Below, piece after piece: positions 1 to 9,983 of a stretch of 64,000 nt of DNA. Source of the stretch: Heterohyrax brucei (taxonomy: Eukaryota; Chordata; Mammalia; Hyracoidea; Procaviidae); contig CM053141.1 of NCBI GenBank assembly GCA_028571685.1, forward strand, positions 131,530,833 through 131,594,832, written 5' to 3'. The stretch's first letter is position 1, and every line of letters begins with the position of its first letter. Made by a program: the position numbers and the translations under genes. Under the pieces are notes generated by a model. The model saw only the letters and a list, made by a program, of their open reading frames with translations. It was not told the DNA's origin and ran no database searches.

Positions 1-252
1 GTCTGGGATGCATACATCAGTGACTGACATTTAGCATGCACAATTCAGCACTGGCTAAAATCCACTGTGCTAGTTAGTAGCAAGTATTTGAGAAATACTA
101 ACTGTTAAGACAAGGTCTGTGTATTTTAAGTGGTACTCCAGCTGCTCAGCAGATTCTATTTATACCCTGTTTAATGATTAGAGTTGAAGTTTGCTATTAC
201 TGAACTTAGTATTTCCTGGCATTATCAATATTTTAAATTTTATTTATTTATT

Positions 253-398
253 TGTTTAATATGACTGAGTGAAAATGTACACTCCCGTATAAATTTACAT
301 GCCCACCTACATGCAGCTTTCACTGCTCTCCCTGTCCGGTGACAGCACACTATTCTTCTCTGCTCCGTACATGTCTCGTTCTCCCAACAGTCTCCTTT
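253..398 (-). mobile_element. 5'-truncated L1 3'UTR fragment
   Basis: The plus strand carries a T-rich start followed by 'gagtgaaaatgtacactccc', the same sequence found at the 3' ends of the two longer minus-strand L1s at about 9.02 kb and 62.33 kb. Only about 145 bp of 3'UTR is present, so this is a heavily 5'-truncated copy of that L1 family. It abuts an RTE tail on its right. Confidence 0.8.
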
Positions 399-404
399 AT
401 GCAT

Positions 405-522
405 CTCAAGCGAAACCACAATTGTGAGGATTGCTTAAGACCAGACAGTGTTTCATCTGTTGTGCACAGGGTCACTGTGAGTCCGAACTGACTCCACATT
501 CCCTAGCAACAACAACAACCTT
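405..522 (+). mobile_element. RTE LINE 3' end fragment
   Basis: This stretch matches the last ~120 bp of the long RTE at 29.04-29.17 kb: 'gaaaccacaat', 'gcttaaga', 'gggtcactgtgagtc', then a terminal 'agcaacaacaacaacc'. The AAC-type tail is typical of afrotherian RTE copies. It is truncated at its 5' end. Confidence 0.7.
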
Positions 523-737
523 CTTACTATCCTTCTGATATAATCTCCTTCAAATTCAGTTGACATTGTGATGCTGGCATTTGTGCAATAATGCATAGCC
601 TTGTGGAAGAGCTGGTTAGAATGGAAAGGGAAGGTTGTTTTCCTAGTTTAAAGGATAAAAATACGTCACAAAATGCATTGTGCAGTAGGCACCACATACC
701 ATGGTTATCTGCAATTTCAAGGTTTCATTAAATTTAC

Positions 738-950
738 ACCAAAACCAAATGCATTCTTGTTGAGTAGACTTGGACCCGTAGAAACCCCATAGGACAGAGT
801 AGACCCACCTCATGAATTTCCAAGGCTGTAAATCTTTATGGAAGCAGACTGCCCCATCTTTCTCCCGTGAAGCAGTTGGTGGTTTCCTTTACAACTGCTG
901 ACCTTTTGGTTAGCAGCCAAGTGTTTTAACCACTGTGCCACCAGAGCTTT
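738..950 (-). mobile_element. AfroSINE, long form
   Basis: The reverse complement reads as a tRNA-derived SINE with head ('ggtggcacagtggttaaaac'), a box B-like region ('aaaggtcagcagtt') and a middle segment about 'cttccataaagatt' that the short-form copies lack. It is old and diverged. A further ~33-bp head fragment of a similar SINE follows at about 962-994. Confidence 0.75.
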
Positions 951-1009
951 AAACATACAGCAGCCAAGCTCTTAATCACTATACCACCAGGGCTCTAAAC
1001 TTACATTTC

Positions 1010-1170
1010 AAAAAAACCCAAACCCACCACCATAGATTCCAACTTGTCCTGATCAGATAGGACAGAAGAGAACAGCCCCATTGAGTTTCCAAGGAGCACC
1101 TCATAGACTTGAACTGATAACCTTCTGGGTAGCAGCTGCAGCACTTAACCACTACACCACCAGCATTTCC
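1010..1170 (-). mobile_element. AfroSINE, short form
   Basis: On the minus strand it has the head 'ggtggtgtagtggttaagtg', the central 'ctccttggaaactcaatggg' and the A/T-rich tail at the left end. It is the same orientation as the SINE just upstream. Confidence 0.8.
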
Positions 1171-2467
1171 ACCTTTCTTAATTATGGCTTGCAAAGCCTA
1201 AAAAACTTGTTCTGTGGTTTCCTAAATATTTGTTTTAATTGAATAAGCTTTAGGTAGCTAAGTCCCGTCCCTTGAGACTATATGTTCTCCTATGAGATTT
1301 TACTTTGTTTTGTGCTCATGTGAAATTTTATTTTTAAATCTAAATATATTGGATATTTTCAACTTCAGAATGACATCATCTTTGTAACTCATTTGCAATT
1401 TTATTTTTTTCTGGCAGAGATAGATCTTGAGGTTGGTGTAAGTATGCCGTATTACAGAGGACTGTGACTTCAGTGAGTGGCTAAAACAAAGGCATCCCAC
1501 TAGATTTTTAGCTTAGATTTGAACACACGCTCCATCTTGAGATTCACATGTAAATAATAACAGAATTCCCATATCACAACGACTTAAAAAAGGTAAGACA
1601 GAAGTGTATTTCTTTCACACAAGTCCCGAGACAGATCAGGGCTAGCATGGCAATGCGAAGTCCACGAGGGCTGAGTTTCTTCCAAGCTTTCCTCTTGCCA
1701 TCCCTAATGCCATCTGTCAGGGCAGGTTCATCCTGGTAGTCTAATGTACCAGCCAGAACACCATCTTTCAAACCCACATTCCAGGCAGCAAGTCTGAAGA
1801 AAGGAAAAGAAACAAAAGTAGATCAGGGTATGGACCAGCTTTCTTCAAGGAGGATTTTCAGAAGCTGCTACTTCCATCCTTTGCTAAATTTTAACACAGA
1901 GTCACACGTATTTCCAAGGTAGTTTTTATTCTTCCTGGCCAAATACTTAGCTAAAAATTAGCTCTTTTATTTTTAGGAAAAAAGGCAATCTCTGCCAGGC
2001 TCCCTGAATGACACTGGGTAAGAGTCAGGGAAAGAGTGTACCTAGAATAAAAGTGGGAGATGAAACCAGGAGATACAGTAATGAATACTAACTGCAACAC
2101 ACAGATGTCCCAGACCCAGAAAATTAAAATAAATAAATAAATAAATGCTGCTAAAGGACAAACTAGAATGTATCATTTTATGGAGCGAAACTTGGGACAA
2201 AGGATTGGCAAAGAGAGCTAAAACATGCTTTATGGTGAATTTTTAGCAACTGTGTAGGTGTGCATAAGCAGATTTTCATACCTGATGTCAATGTATTCCT
2301 GGCTTGTAGATTTCCCATTAAACAACTAGGTAAAGTTAACACTTTTCTTAAGAACACAGGCTTACTCACCACCCAGATGGTAGATGGTAGTATATTCAGT
2401 TGCTAACTAGTTTTTATGTTTTATTTATTTCTGAGGTGATCAACTTCTGTTCCTATGACAGTATCAG
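1171..2467. other. no gene; mostly unidentified sequence
   Basis: No open frame with a recognisable domain. The stretch 1580-1800 has the look of a diverged interspersed repeat (T-rich start, then a GC-richer body), but I could not name it. A short (AAAT)n microsatellite lies near 2126-2147. Confidence 0.5.
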
Positions 2468-2633
2468 AAACTCTAGTGGCAGAGTGGGTTAAGTGCTACA
2501 TCTGTTAACCAAAAGGTTGGCAGTTCAAATCTACCAGGTGCTCCTTGGAAACTCTGTGGGGCAGTTCTACTCTGACCTCTAGGGTCGCTATGAGTCAGAC
2601 CTGACTCAACAGCACTTGGTTTGGTTTTGGTAC
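2468..2633 (+). mobile_element. AfroSINE, short form
   Basis: A well-preserved copy: head 'ggcagagtgggttaagtgct', box B-like 'ggttggcagttcaaatctac', body 'ctccttggaaactctgtggg', and tail 'gagtcagacctgactcaaca' then a GT-rich end. It served as the reference for other copies in the window. Confidence 0.9.
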
Positions 2634-2965
2634 GATAGTGTCAGCTTCTCAGTGACTTAGGTTTGAATGTTTACCTTCTTGAAGGGAAAGTTAATTTTCA
2701 AAAGGAAGAAGAAAGTGAATAAATAAAAGTTGGCTATAGTGGTTCTCAGCTTCTCAGCTGTCTATGGAGAGGACATAATTTTTGCCTCCACAGGTACAGG
2801 AATGCAGGGAAATCTGAGTTGTCCCGAGGAACACACTAACTAAACTCTGGCCTTTGCTGCTTGCTAATTTTGTGATTCTGTTCTAGAAAATTTTCCATGA
2901 AAAAATTACATTAAAAAGTTTATCTCTTGTTTGGAAGTGTATAAAAATAAAAGGGATGAACTGTT

Positions 2966-3172
2966 TCAGTGGTCTCAAATAGAGGTGATTTTGCTCTCCA
3001 GATGACATTGGGCAATGTTTGGAGACATCTGTGGTTATCACAACTGGAAGCTGATAATGGTATCCGGTAGAGGCCAGGGATACTGCTAATCATTCTGCAG
3101 AGCCCAGGGCTGTCCCCTATAACCCCAACAAAGAATTAGTAAGCCCCAAATATTAGTCGTTCTGAGTTGTAA
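2966..3172 (+). mobile_element. MER5A-like non-autonomous hAT element
   Basis: The order 'gattttgctc', 'ttgggcaatgtttggagaca', 'agaggccagggatactgcta' and 'caacaaagaatta' follows the MER5A (hAT-Charlie) consensus as I remember it. There are no coding remains, as expected for this non-autonomous family. It is ancient in mammals. Confidence 0.75.
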
Positions 3173-5469
3173 AAACTTGATCAATATGAGTTTATTTGGA
3201 AGACAGAATACTCCCTTTCAGCTCTAAAAAGTTACCTCTAAATCTATGTTTGATTTAAAGAATATCTTTTTATGATTAAGTTGGTCCAAACCTAAGGTGT
3301 TTTCCATGCAGTACAAAGATGTTTAGGGATGTTGTTGTTATTAGTTGCTATTGAGTCAATTATGATTCATGAAGACTCCCATCTTAAAATGATAAGCAAA
3401 TAGTATGTACGTGTATTTGAATATTTTATGGCATCAAATCCATAAATTTCATCTAATTCTCTTTGAGATTTATGATCCTCCAATGATCCTGCCACTGAAT
3501 TTATTTACAAAGAATTCTAGCAGATCTGACTCAACGGCACTTGGCTGGCTCTAGTGTATTAATCTAGCATTCTTTTCCCTCAAATGAGCTAAGCCTTTTC
3601 AAGCATTATTTCCTTGCCCATTCTGTGACCTTAATAAAGACGTGACACTCACTGAAATATGGTTTAAAGATTTCCAGTAAAATCCTTTCTTGTATTAATA
3701 GAAATCACACTGACAAGTAAAGTTCCTTTTGGAGAGCTTGTGATTTACAAATCCAAATTTCCCACTTTAACCCATGTTTCTATAATTCATTCTTAAATAC
3801 ATTGACTATTCTTGATGGCTTATGTTACTTGGACGTTTAGGAGAATAATAAATCTTAGCACAGTTAACAGCATATTTCTCTAAAACCTACTTTTGGTCCT
3901 TTGTTCTCGTCTTGGGAAACGACAGTTTGTCCATTCAAGTCACCGCATCAGAAACAATAAGGGAACATTTCTTTCACCCCCCCTCACTATCAACTGCAAT
4001 AATTTTTCATATTCTGTCCATTCTACTTTCTAAATGTTGCTGAAATGTATCCTCTTTCCCCAATTCCTGCTTCTGTACCGTCCGTTCTAGATCACGGCCT
4101 CTTTTAGTTGAGCTATCTCATTAGTATAGGCTTGACTTCTAGCCTGGATTCTGCATTTGCTGTGTGCTATTTGATGTCTCCACATCTTGGAGTTGTCTAT
4201 CTAAACTGGAAATCCGACCAGGTGATTCTCAGTTAAAAGCACTGAATGTCTTCGCATCAGCTGTGTGATAATATCTTAACTATCCAGGACAATCTAGATC
4301 ATATAAACATAGTCACAAGCTCCCTCCTGCTGTTGCGTTTCCCTTTCTGACTGGTGGGCTGTAATTGCACTGATTTTTTTTACCACTGGAAAAAAAAAGC
4401 ACGTTGCCACTGAGTCGATTCTGACACGTAACAACTCTAGACTTATGAGTATGCTTGTCTAACTTTGTCCTTATTTGCCTGAGTGGTTTTCCTCTCCCTT
4501 TTTGACATTCTTCCTTCTGGCATCTTGTTGTTAGTAGTTGACATTCATCCTTCTGAAGAAACTGGGCTTTTTCCCGTTTCCGGTAAGAGTTCTTTGTTCT
4601 CTTACTTCTGTTCAAAAAATCATTTGGTATTAACACCGGTATTGTACTCACCTTTGTTTTCCTATCAACTTGCACAGCTCACGGTCCATGGGTATCCTTT
4701 CAGTAAATGTTTGTTTGATTGGAGTGACAATACTATGCAAATTGAGGAATGCTCAGAGCTCAACCATCATGGAAAAGCCTTGTCTCGTTGGTGGTGCGAG
4801 GTAACAATGAAATCACAGGAGAAATGAAAGAAAAAGTTTACTCTCAATCCCCAAAATTATAGCTTGCATTTTTATTTTCTAAACTACTGTAACTAGGAGC
4901 ATAGATTAATAAGCTTCCAAAATTCCTTGAATAATTCATATGATTTTTCATTTCACATATATAATGAGATATAACTTAATCAGTTTTTCAGTTTTGAGAT
5001 TGTTGATTTCAAAAAGTGGAGATGACCATAGTTTTAAAGTTTCCTAGGTGGTATTTACATTTGTAATTCACTGCTAGCTTTTTCAAAGGTCGTCATATGC
5101 AAAATAGAATGAAAGTTAACCCCAGATTCTAAAATATATGTGTATCAATGCTCCAAAAGTGTTGATCTCTCTTTTTATCACAGTTCCTATCACCACTAAT
5201 GAAGGCTATATATAGTAGCTGCATTGCAAATAATTGTAGATAGGTAGGTACTAGAAAGCTCTGAGAATATGCTGACAACAGAATACCTTAGGAATTTTTT
5301 GTTTAAGATGTTAAATAACCTGAGTTAAATTCAAAATACCTAGAAATCAAGGACAATGTAAATGAAATGTAGATGAAAATATACCTTACATTTCAATAAC
5401 CTCTTTGTAAGTCTCAATTCCCAGAGCCTTGAGATTTACATAGAGGCTATCAAAATGTAAGAAATAGTT
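3173..5469. other. no gene; unidentified sequence plus a micro-SINE
   Basis: I see no exon or RNA gene. At 3523-3562 a ~40-bp piece of AfroSINE 3' tail ('gatctgactcaacggcactt') sits between two copies of 'tctagca' (3516-3522 and 3563-3569). The open frames at 4313-4675 (minus) and 4483-4827 (plus) overlap each other and have low-complexity translations without domains. Confidence 0.5.
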
Positions 5470-6917
5470 TTGGGGCTTCAGGAATAGATGGAATACCAAC
5501 TGGGGATTTCAAGAAATGGATTCAATACTAGAAGTGCTCACTTATCTGTGCCAAGAAATTTGTAAGATAGCTACCTGGCTAACTAATTGGAAGAGATCTG
5601 TATTTGTACCCACTGTGAATAAAAATGATCTGACAGAATACAGAAATTATCGAACAATATCATTAATATCACAGAAATGTAAAATTTTGCTAATAATAAT
5701 TCAAAACCAGTTGCAGCACTACATGACAGGGAAATGCCAGAATTCCAAGTTCAATTCATAAAAAAAAGTGGAATGTGTGAAATCACTGCTGATATCAGAT
5801 GGATCTTGACTGAAAGCAGAGAATACCAGAAACATGTTCACCTGTGTTTTATGGACTATGCAAAGGTGTTTGTTTGTAAGGATCATAACAAATTAAGGAC
5901 AACATTGTGAAGAATGGGAAATCCAGAATAATTTTGCTGATGTGGAACCTGTACAGAGACTAACATGTAATTATTGGAATGTAACAAGGGAATGGTGTGT
6001 AACTTAAAATAAGGAAAGTTGTATGTCAGGGTTATACCTTTTCACCACGCATATTCACTCCATGAGCTGAGCAACCAATCTGAGAAGCAGGGCTACATGA
6101 AGAAGAACACAGCGTTAGGACTGCAGGAAGACTCATTCACAATCTTCTATAAGCAGATGACCTATGCTCGCCTGCTAAAAGTAAAGAAGGCTTGAAGTAT
6201 TTACTGATGAAAATCAAAGGCTAGCGCCTTTGGTATGGATTACATGTCAACCTTAAAAAAAAAAGAAAAAAAAAAAAGCTTAAAACTGGACCAAGAAGAA
6301 ACATAATGATAAATGGAGAAAGATTGAAATTGTCAAGGGTTTTATTTTACTTGGTCCACAATCAATGCCTATGGAAAGCAGCCAAGAAATCAAAGGCTGG
6401 ATTGCATTGGGCACATATGCTGCAAAAGACCTCGTTCAAGAGTTAAAAAAGCAAATATGTCACTCTGAGGATGAAGGTCCCGTAAACGAAGCCATGATAT
6501 TTTCAATCCCCTCATGTACATTTGAAGGCTAGAAAATGGAAAAAGAAGGCTGAAGAAAACTGACACATCTGAATTCTGATGTTGTTGAAGGATTGACAAT
6601 ATACCATGAACTGCTGGAAGAAATATAGTCAGAATGTTCTTAGAAGGAGGATGTGACTTCGCATCACGTATTCTGGACATGTTATCAGAAGGGACCAGTC
6701 CTTGGGGAAGGACATTTTGCTTGCTAAAGGAGAGGGTCAGCTATTTTGCTGTTACTCTGCTATTTTGCAGATTAACAGGATGAACTGACAGTGACTGCAA
6801 GCATATGCTCAAACACAGCAGCGATTACCAGGACGGTGGAGGAAAGGGCAGCTTTTTCTGTTACAAACAGGGTCATTATAGTAGAATGGAGTTGATGGCA
6901 CCTAACAACAACAAATC
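5470..6917 (+). mobile_element. RTE LINE, 5'-truncated old copy (RT region to 3' end)
   Basis: A degenerate RTE-clade LINE aligned by eye to the longer copy at 26.0-29.2 kb. It begins in the reverse-transcriptase region; a remnant frame at 5516-5761 includes 'NDLTEYRNYRTISLIS', an RT fingers-like motif. It continues past 'tttatggactatgcaaaggt' (the RT motif A region). The 3' end is the family's 'gatggcacctaacaacaac'. Many frameshifts and an A-rich insertion near 6256-6280 show it is long dead. Its last ~40 bp lie inside the left arm of the inverted duplication described separately. Confidence 0.8.
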
Positions 6918-7080
6918 TCTTCCTTAAAATACGTGCAGGAGTTGTCAGTTTGGGCACTGCTAACGTTTTGGTCTAAATAATTCTTTGTTGCATGTGGCTT
7001 CAGCAACACTCTATCCTCTGTCAGCTAGATGCCAGTAGCGACCACTCCTCTTTTCATGTTAGCTGGAACAATCAAAAATG
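6879..7080 (+). repeat. left arm of 202-bp inverted duplication
   Basis: This block is the reverse complement of 7691-7892, with three mismatches in 202 bp on my manual comparison. It spans the 3' tail of the RTE, a short flank and the first part of a minus-strand MER5A-like element, so the unit duplicated is not itself a transposon. Confidence 0.92.
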
Positions 7081-7142
7081 TTTCTGGACACTACCAAATC
7101 CCCCTAAGGTTGGAACAACAGTGCCCCTGTTGAGAACCACAC
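6940..7142 (-). mobile_element. MER5A-like non-autonomous hAT element
   Basis: The reverse complement carries the family landmarks 'gtggttctcaacagggg', 'ccagaaacatttttgattg', 'gctactggcatctagctga' and 'caacaaagaattatttagac'. It is nearly complete and lies directly downstream of the RTE tail. Confidence 0.8.
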
Positions 7143-7177
7143 ACAGAGGGCAACGGTTGATCTTCTTATTTGTAAAC

Positions 7178-7372
7178 ATTGCTGTTGGTAGGTACAAACC
7201 AGCTGATTTTGACTCATAGCAAACCGGTGTCACAAAGTTAAACTTCCCTGTAGGGTTTTCTAAGCTAAGTCTTTATGGAGACAGTTAACCAGGTTTTTCT
7301 CCCTCAGAACCACTGAGTAGTTAGAACCACCAATCTTCCAGTTAAAACTGGCACACTTAAGTGTTTCATTGC
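7178..7372 (-). mobile_element. AfroSINE, long form, diverged
   Basis: The minus strand keeps tail ('tatgagtcaaaatcagctgg'), the middle segment around 'ctccataaagactta' and a decayed head. It lies in the spacer between the inverted-duplication arms. Confidence 0.6.
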
Positions 7373-7394
7373 CAATATTATAAATACAATATTT

Positions 7395-8085
7395 AGTAGT
7401 TAAGAAAATGTTATACTTGTATGCAAATATTCATTGCATGGTCATTCACAGTCAGCAAAAGATGAAACTAGCCTAAATGACCATCTACAGAGAATGGATA
7501 AAAAAATATGATATACACATACAGTGGAATATTACTCAGCCATAAAGAGAAATGAAGTTTTGATATATGCTCCTACTTGGATGAACTTTGAAAACATTAC
7601 ACTGAATGAAATGTCAGTCACAAAAGGACAAGTATCATATGATCCAACTTACATGAACTATCTCAGACAGGCAAATACGTAGAGACCAAGCATTTTTGAT
7701 TGTTCCAGCTAACATGAAAAGAGGAGTGGTCGCTACTGGCATCTAGCTGACAGAGGATAGAGTGTTGCTAAAGCCACATGCAACAAAGAATTATTTAGAC
7801 CAAAACGTTAGCAGTGCCCAAACTGACAACGCCTGCACGCATTTTAAGGAAGAGATTTGTTGTTGTTAGGTGCCATCAACTCCATTCTACTAGTTGTTAC
7901 CAGGGGCAAGTGGGGGAAGTGGGGGCAGCAAAGCCTAGGGAGCCCTGAGTTTCTGTTAAGGGTGTTGGAAATATTTAGAAACACATAATGATGATGGTTA
8001 CATAGCATGATGAACATAATATCATTAAATTATACATATAAGATATATTGAGATGACAGGTGTCTTGTTACACACATTTTTAGCA
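7395..8085 (+). mobile_element. old L1 (L1M-type) 3'UTR, interrupted
   Basis: The text 'acagtggaatattactcagc', 'tggatgaactttgaaaa', 'aatgtcagtcacaaaagga' and, after an interruption, 'gttaccaggggcaag' follows the 3' region of old mammalian L1s. The interruption is the right arm of the inverted duplication (7691-7892), which replaces a short part of the L1. Confidence 0.75.
7691..7892 (-). repeat. right arm of 202-bp inverted duplication
   Basis: Reverse complement of 6879-7080. The arm lies within the old L1 3'UTR and has no poly(A) and no visible TSD, so it did not arrive by retrotransposition. The 610-bp spacer between arms holds the rest of the MER5A, an AfroSINE and L1 sequence. Confidence 0.92.
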
Positions 8086-8910
8086 CAATTAATATATATA
8101 TATGTCAAAGGTAGTTAATGTATAACTGAAAAACCTGATAAGTTGCAGATTATTAGAAAATTGGCTTTTGTAGACAATTTATTATGTGTTTTAGTGGAAA
8201 CTAATAAGAAACATTACTTGAGGTATGATAACGGAAAAGCTTCTCAACCCCTCAGGGTCTCTGTTACCCTATCTATTAAAAAGATGTTGATCTAAATGAA
8301 TTTTAGTATCCTTCCAAATTCAACCTTTTTAATGAAATGAAACCAAATAAAACAGTAATAACTGCTTAGCACATTCACTCAGTAGGTTCACTGAGTACTG
8401 ACTGCTGTATGCTGTGCACTGTACTCCTTAAATTTCTCAGGAAGATTAAACCTAGTTCATTATTCCATTATTTAACATTTGTTTTCAACAGTAACATTTA
8501 AAATTTATATTTTGTTTTATTTTAGAGGTAGATTTAAAACATGTCTTGTTATTGGCCTTGTGTCTGAGATTTTTCAGAAACACTGAGCTATCAGGCAAGA
8601 CTTGAATTTAGTGGGGCTGTGTTCTCCTCCTCCTTGCTACCCTGTCTACATTATTCTGTGCTTTTAAGTTTACCGTGGAGCACTTCAGTATGAATTATTA
8701 CTTGAACCTCAGTTCAATAAATGAAAATCTGAGAACTAGGAAAGGCCAACATTTAGGCTGCAGTAACATGCTCACAAAACAAAAAAAACAAAGTTGAAAA
8801 CCATGTTTCCTAACTTGTTTCATTATGTGTGCTACGGTGCCTCATTAGGCGTATGTCTCTCTAGTAACATTAGATCTGAAGCTCTCCTCCCTCTGGGGCT
8901 CTGTTAAAGC
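8086..8910. other. no gene; unidentified sequence
   Basis: A short (TA)n run lies near 8091-8103. Around 8350-8470 there is weak resemblance to a MIR/L2-type '..ctgtatgctgtgcactgta..' core. I see nothing else. Confidence 0.45.
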
Positions 8911-8925
8911 CTTAAGTCCATTTAT
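8911..8925 (+). repeat. L1 target-site duplication, left copy
   Basis: 'cttaagtccatttat' here is repeated exactly at 16148-16162 and brackets the full-length L1. The leading c may instead belong to the L1 end, which leaves 14 bp. Confidence 0.9.
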
Positions 8926-8940
8926 TTTATTTTATTTTTT

Positions 8941-9001
8941 ACCACCAAAATGTATTTTAATAATTTTATTTTTTTGAACTTGTAAACTTAAAAAAAGAAA
9001 C
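8941..9001 (-). other. candidate L1 3'-transduced segment
   Basis: On the minus strand the L1 3'UTR ends in A12 (9013-9002). About 61 bp of unrelated sequence follows, then a second A-rich tail (8940-8926) that runs into the TSD. A minus-strand AATAAA at 8970-8965 lies ~25 nt before the second tail, the expected spacing for cleavage and polyadenylation. This is the classic layout of read-through transcription at the source locus. Confidence 0.7.
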
Positions 9002-9983
9002 TTTTTTTTTTTTAATTATTACTGAGTGAAAATGTACATTTCCATATAAATTTACATGCCGATCTATATGCACTTCACTCCCTGCCTGGCGACAGCAAGC
9101 TATTCCACTCTGCTCCATCCATGTCTCATCCTCCCAACAGCCTCCTTTCCCAGGTCCTGTCCACCCACTCACCTTCCTCCAGCCAGAGGTCAGCAGGCTG
9201 ATATCTTATAAATGTGTAGAACCATAAAGTGCATCCAATATATGATCACTCTGCATTGCCAAATCCAATCCATTCGTGTCCCAAGAGTGAACCTTTGTTA
9301 TGATTTATGGGCAAGGGCAGCATCAGGGCCAGGGGCCATGCTTCCAGGGGAATCCTGAAGCCACTGGACCATCAAATGTGGTCTTTTAGTGGAGATCTCA
9401 GGGTACACCCCTTTTTATTCTTGTGTTGCCAGTGAGACTCAACATAGTGAGCTCCATCGCGGCTATCACTGGTAGTGGGGCGAGGAACCATCTGGTTCTT
9501 CTGGTCCCAAGTTGATGTAGGCATCCACTGATGTGTGTATCTCTGTCTTCTGGGTTGTCTTTACCCCATGTCGTTTTGGTCCTCGGTGAGCATCCGTTCC
9601 TGCTGAATGGGGACCATTTGCTGTGCCCTTGCATGGCAGCTTTTAAGACCCCAGACGCCACTCATCAATGTGGGGTGCAGAGATCCCTCTTAGCAAAATG
9701 CTAGTTGTGCCAGTTGGCCTCGATTTTGCCTAAGAGCATGGTCCCCTGCCCCCTGCCCCAGCTACTCTGTCCTTGCAATACTGGGTTAAGATGAAGGAGT
9801 AGTCAAGTTAAATTGAAGTCCACTTAATATTGTTCTTGTTTCTAATGTGTGCTGTCACCGATTTCACCCAACCAAGTTTCTACCAACTATCTAATCTAAA
9901 TACGCCCTCCCCTCCCCTCCCTCTCTCTCCTCCCTTGAAGCCGAAAGAGTCTTGTCTCCTATACATAAGTCTGTTTTGAGTTT

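Noticed and set aside
4313-4827. Overlapping 120-codon (minus) and 114-codon (plus) open frames
   Set aside because: They occupy the same bases on opposite strands, lack any recognisable domain and have no splice or promoter context. Treated as chance.
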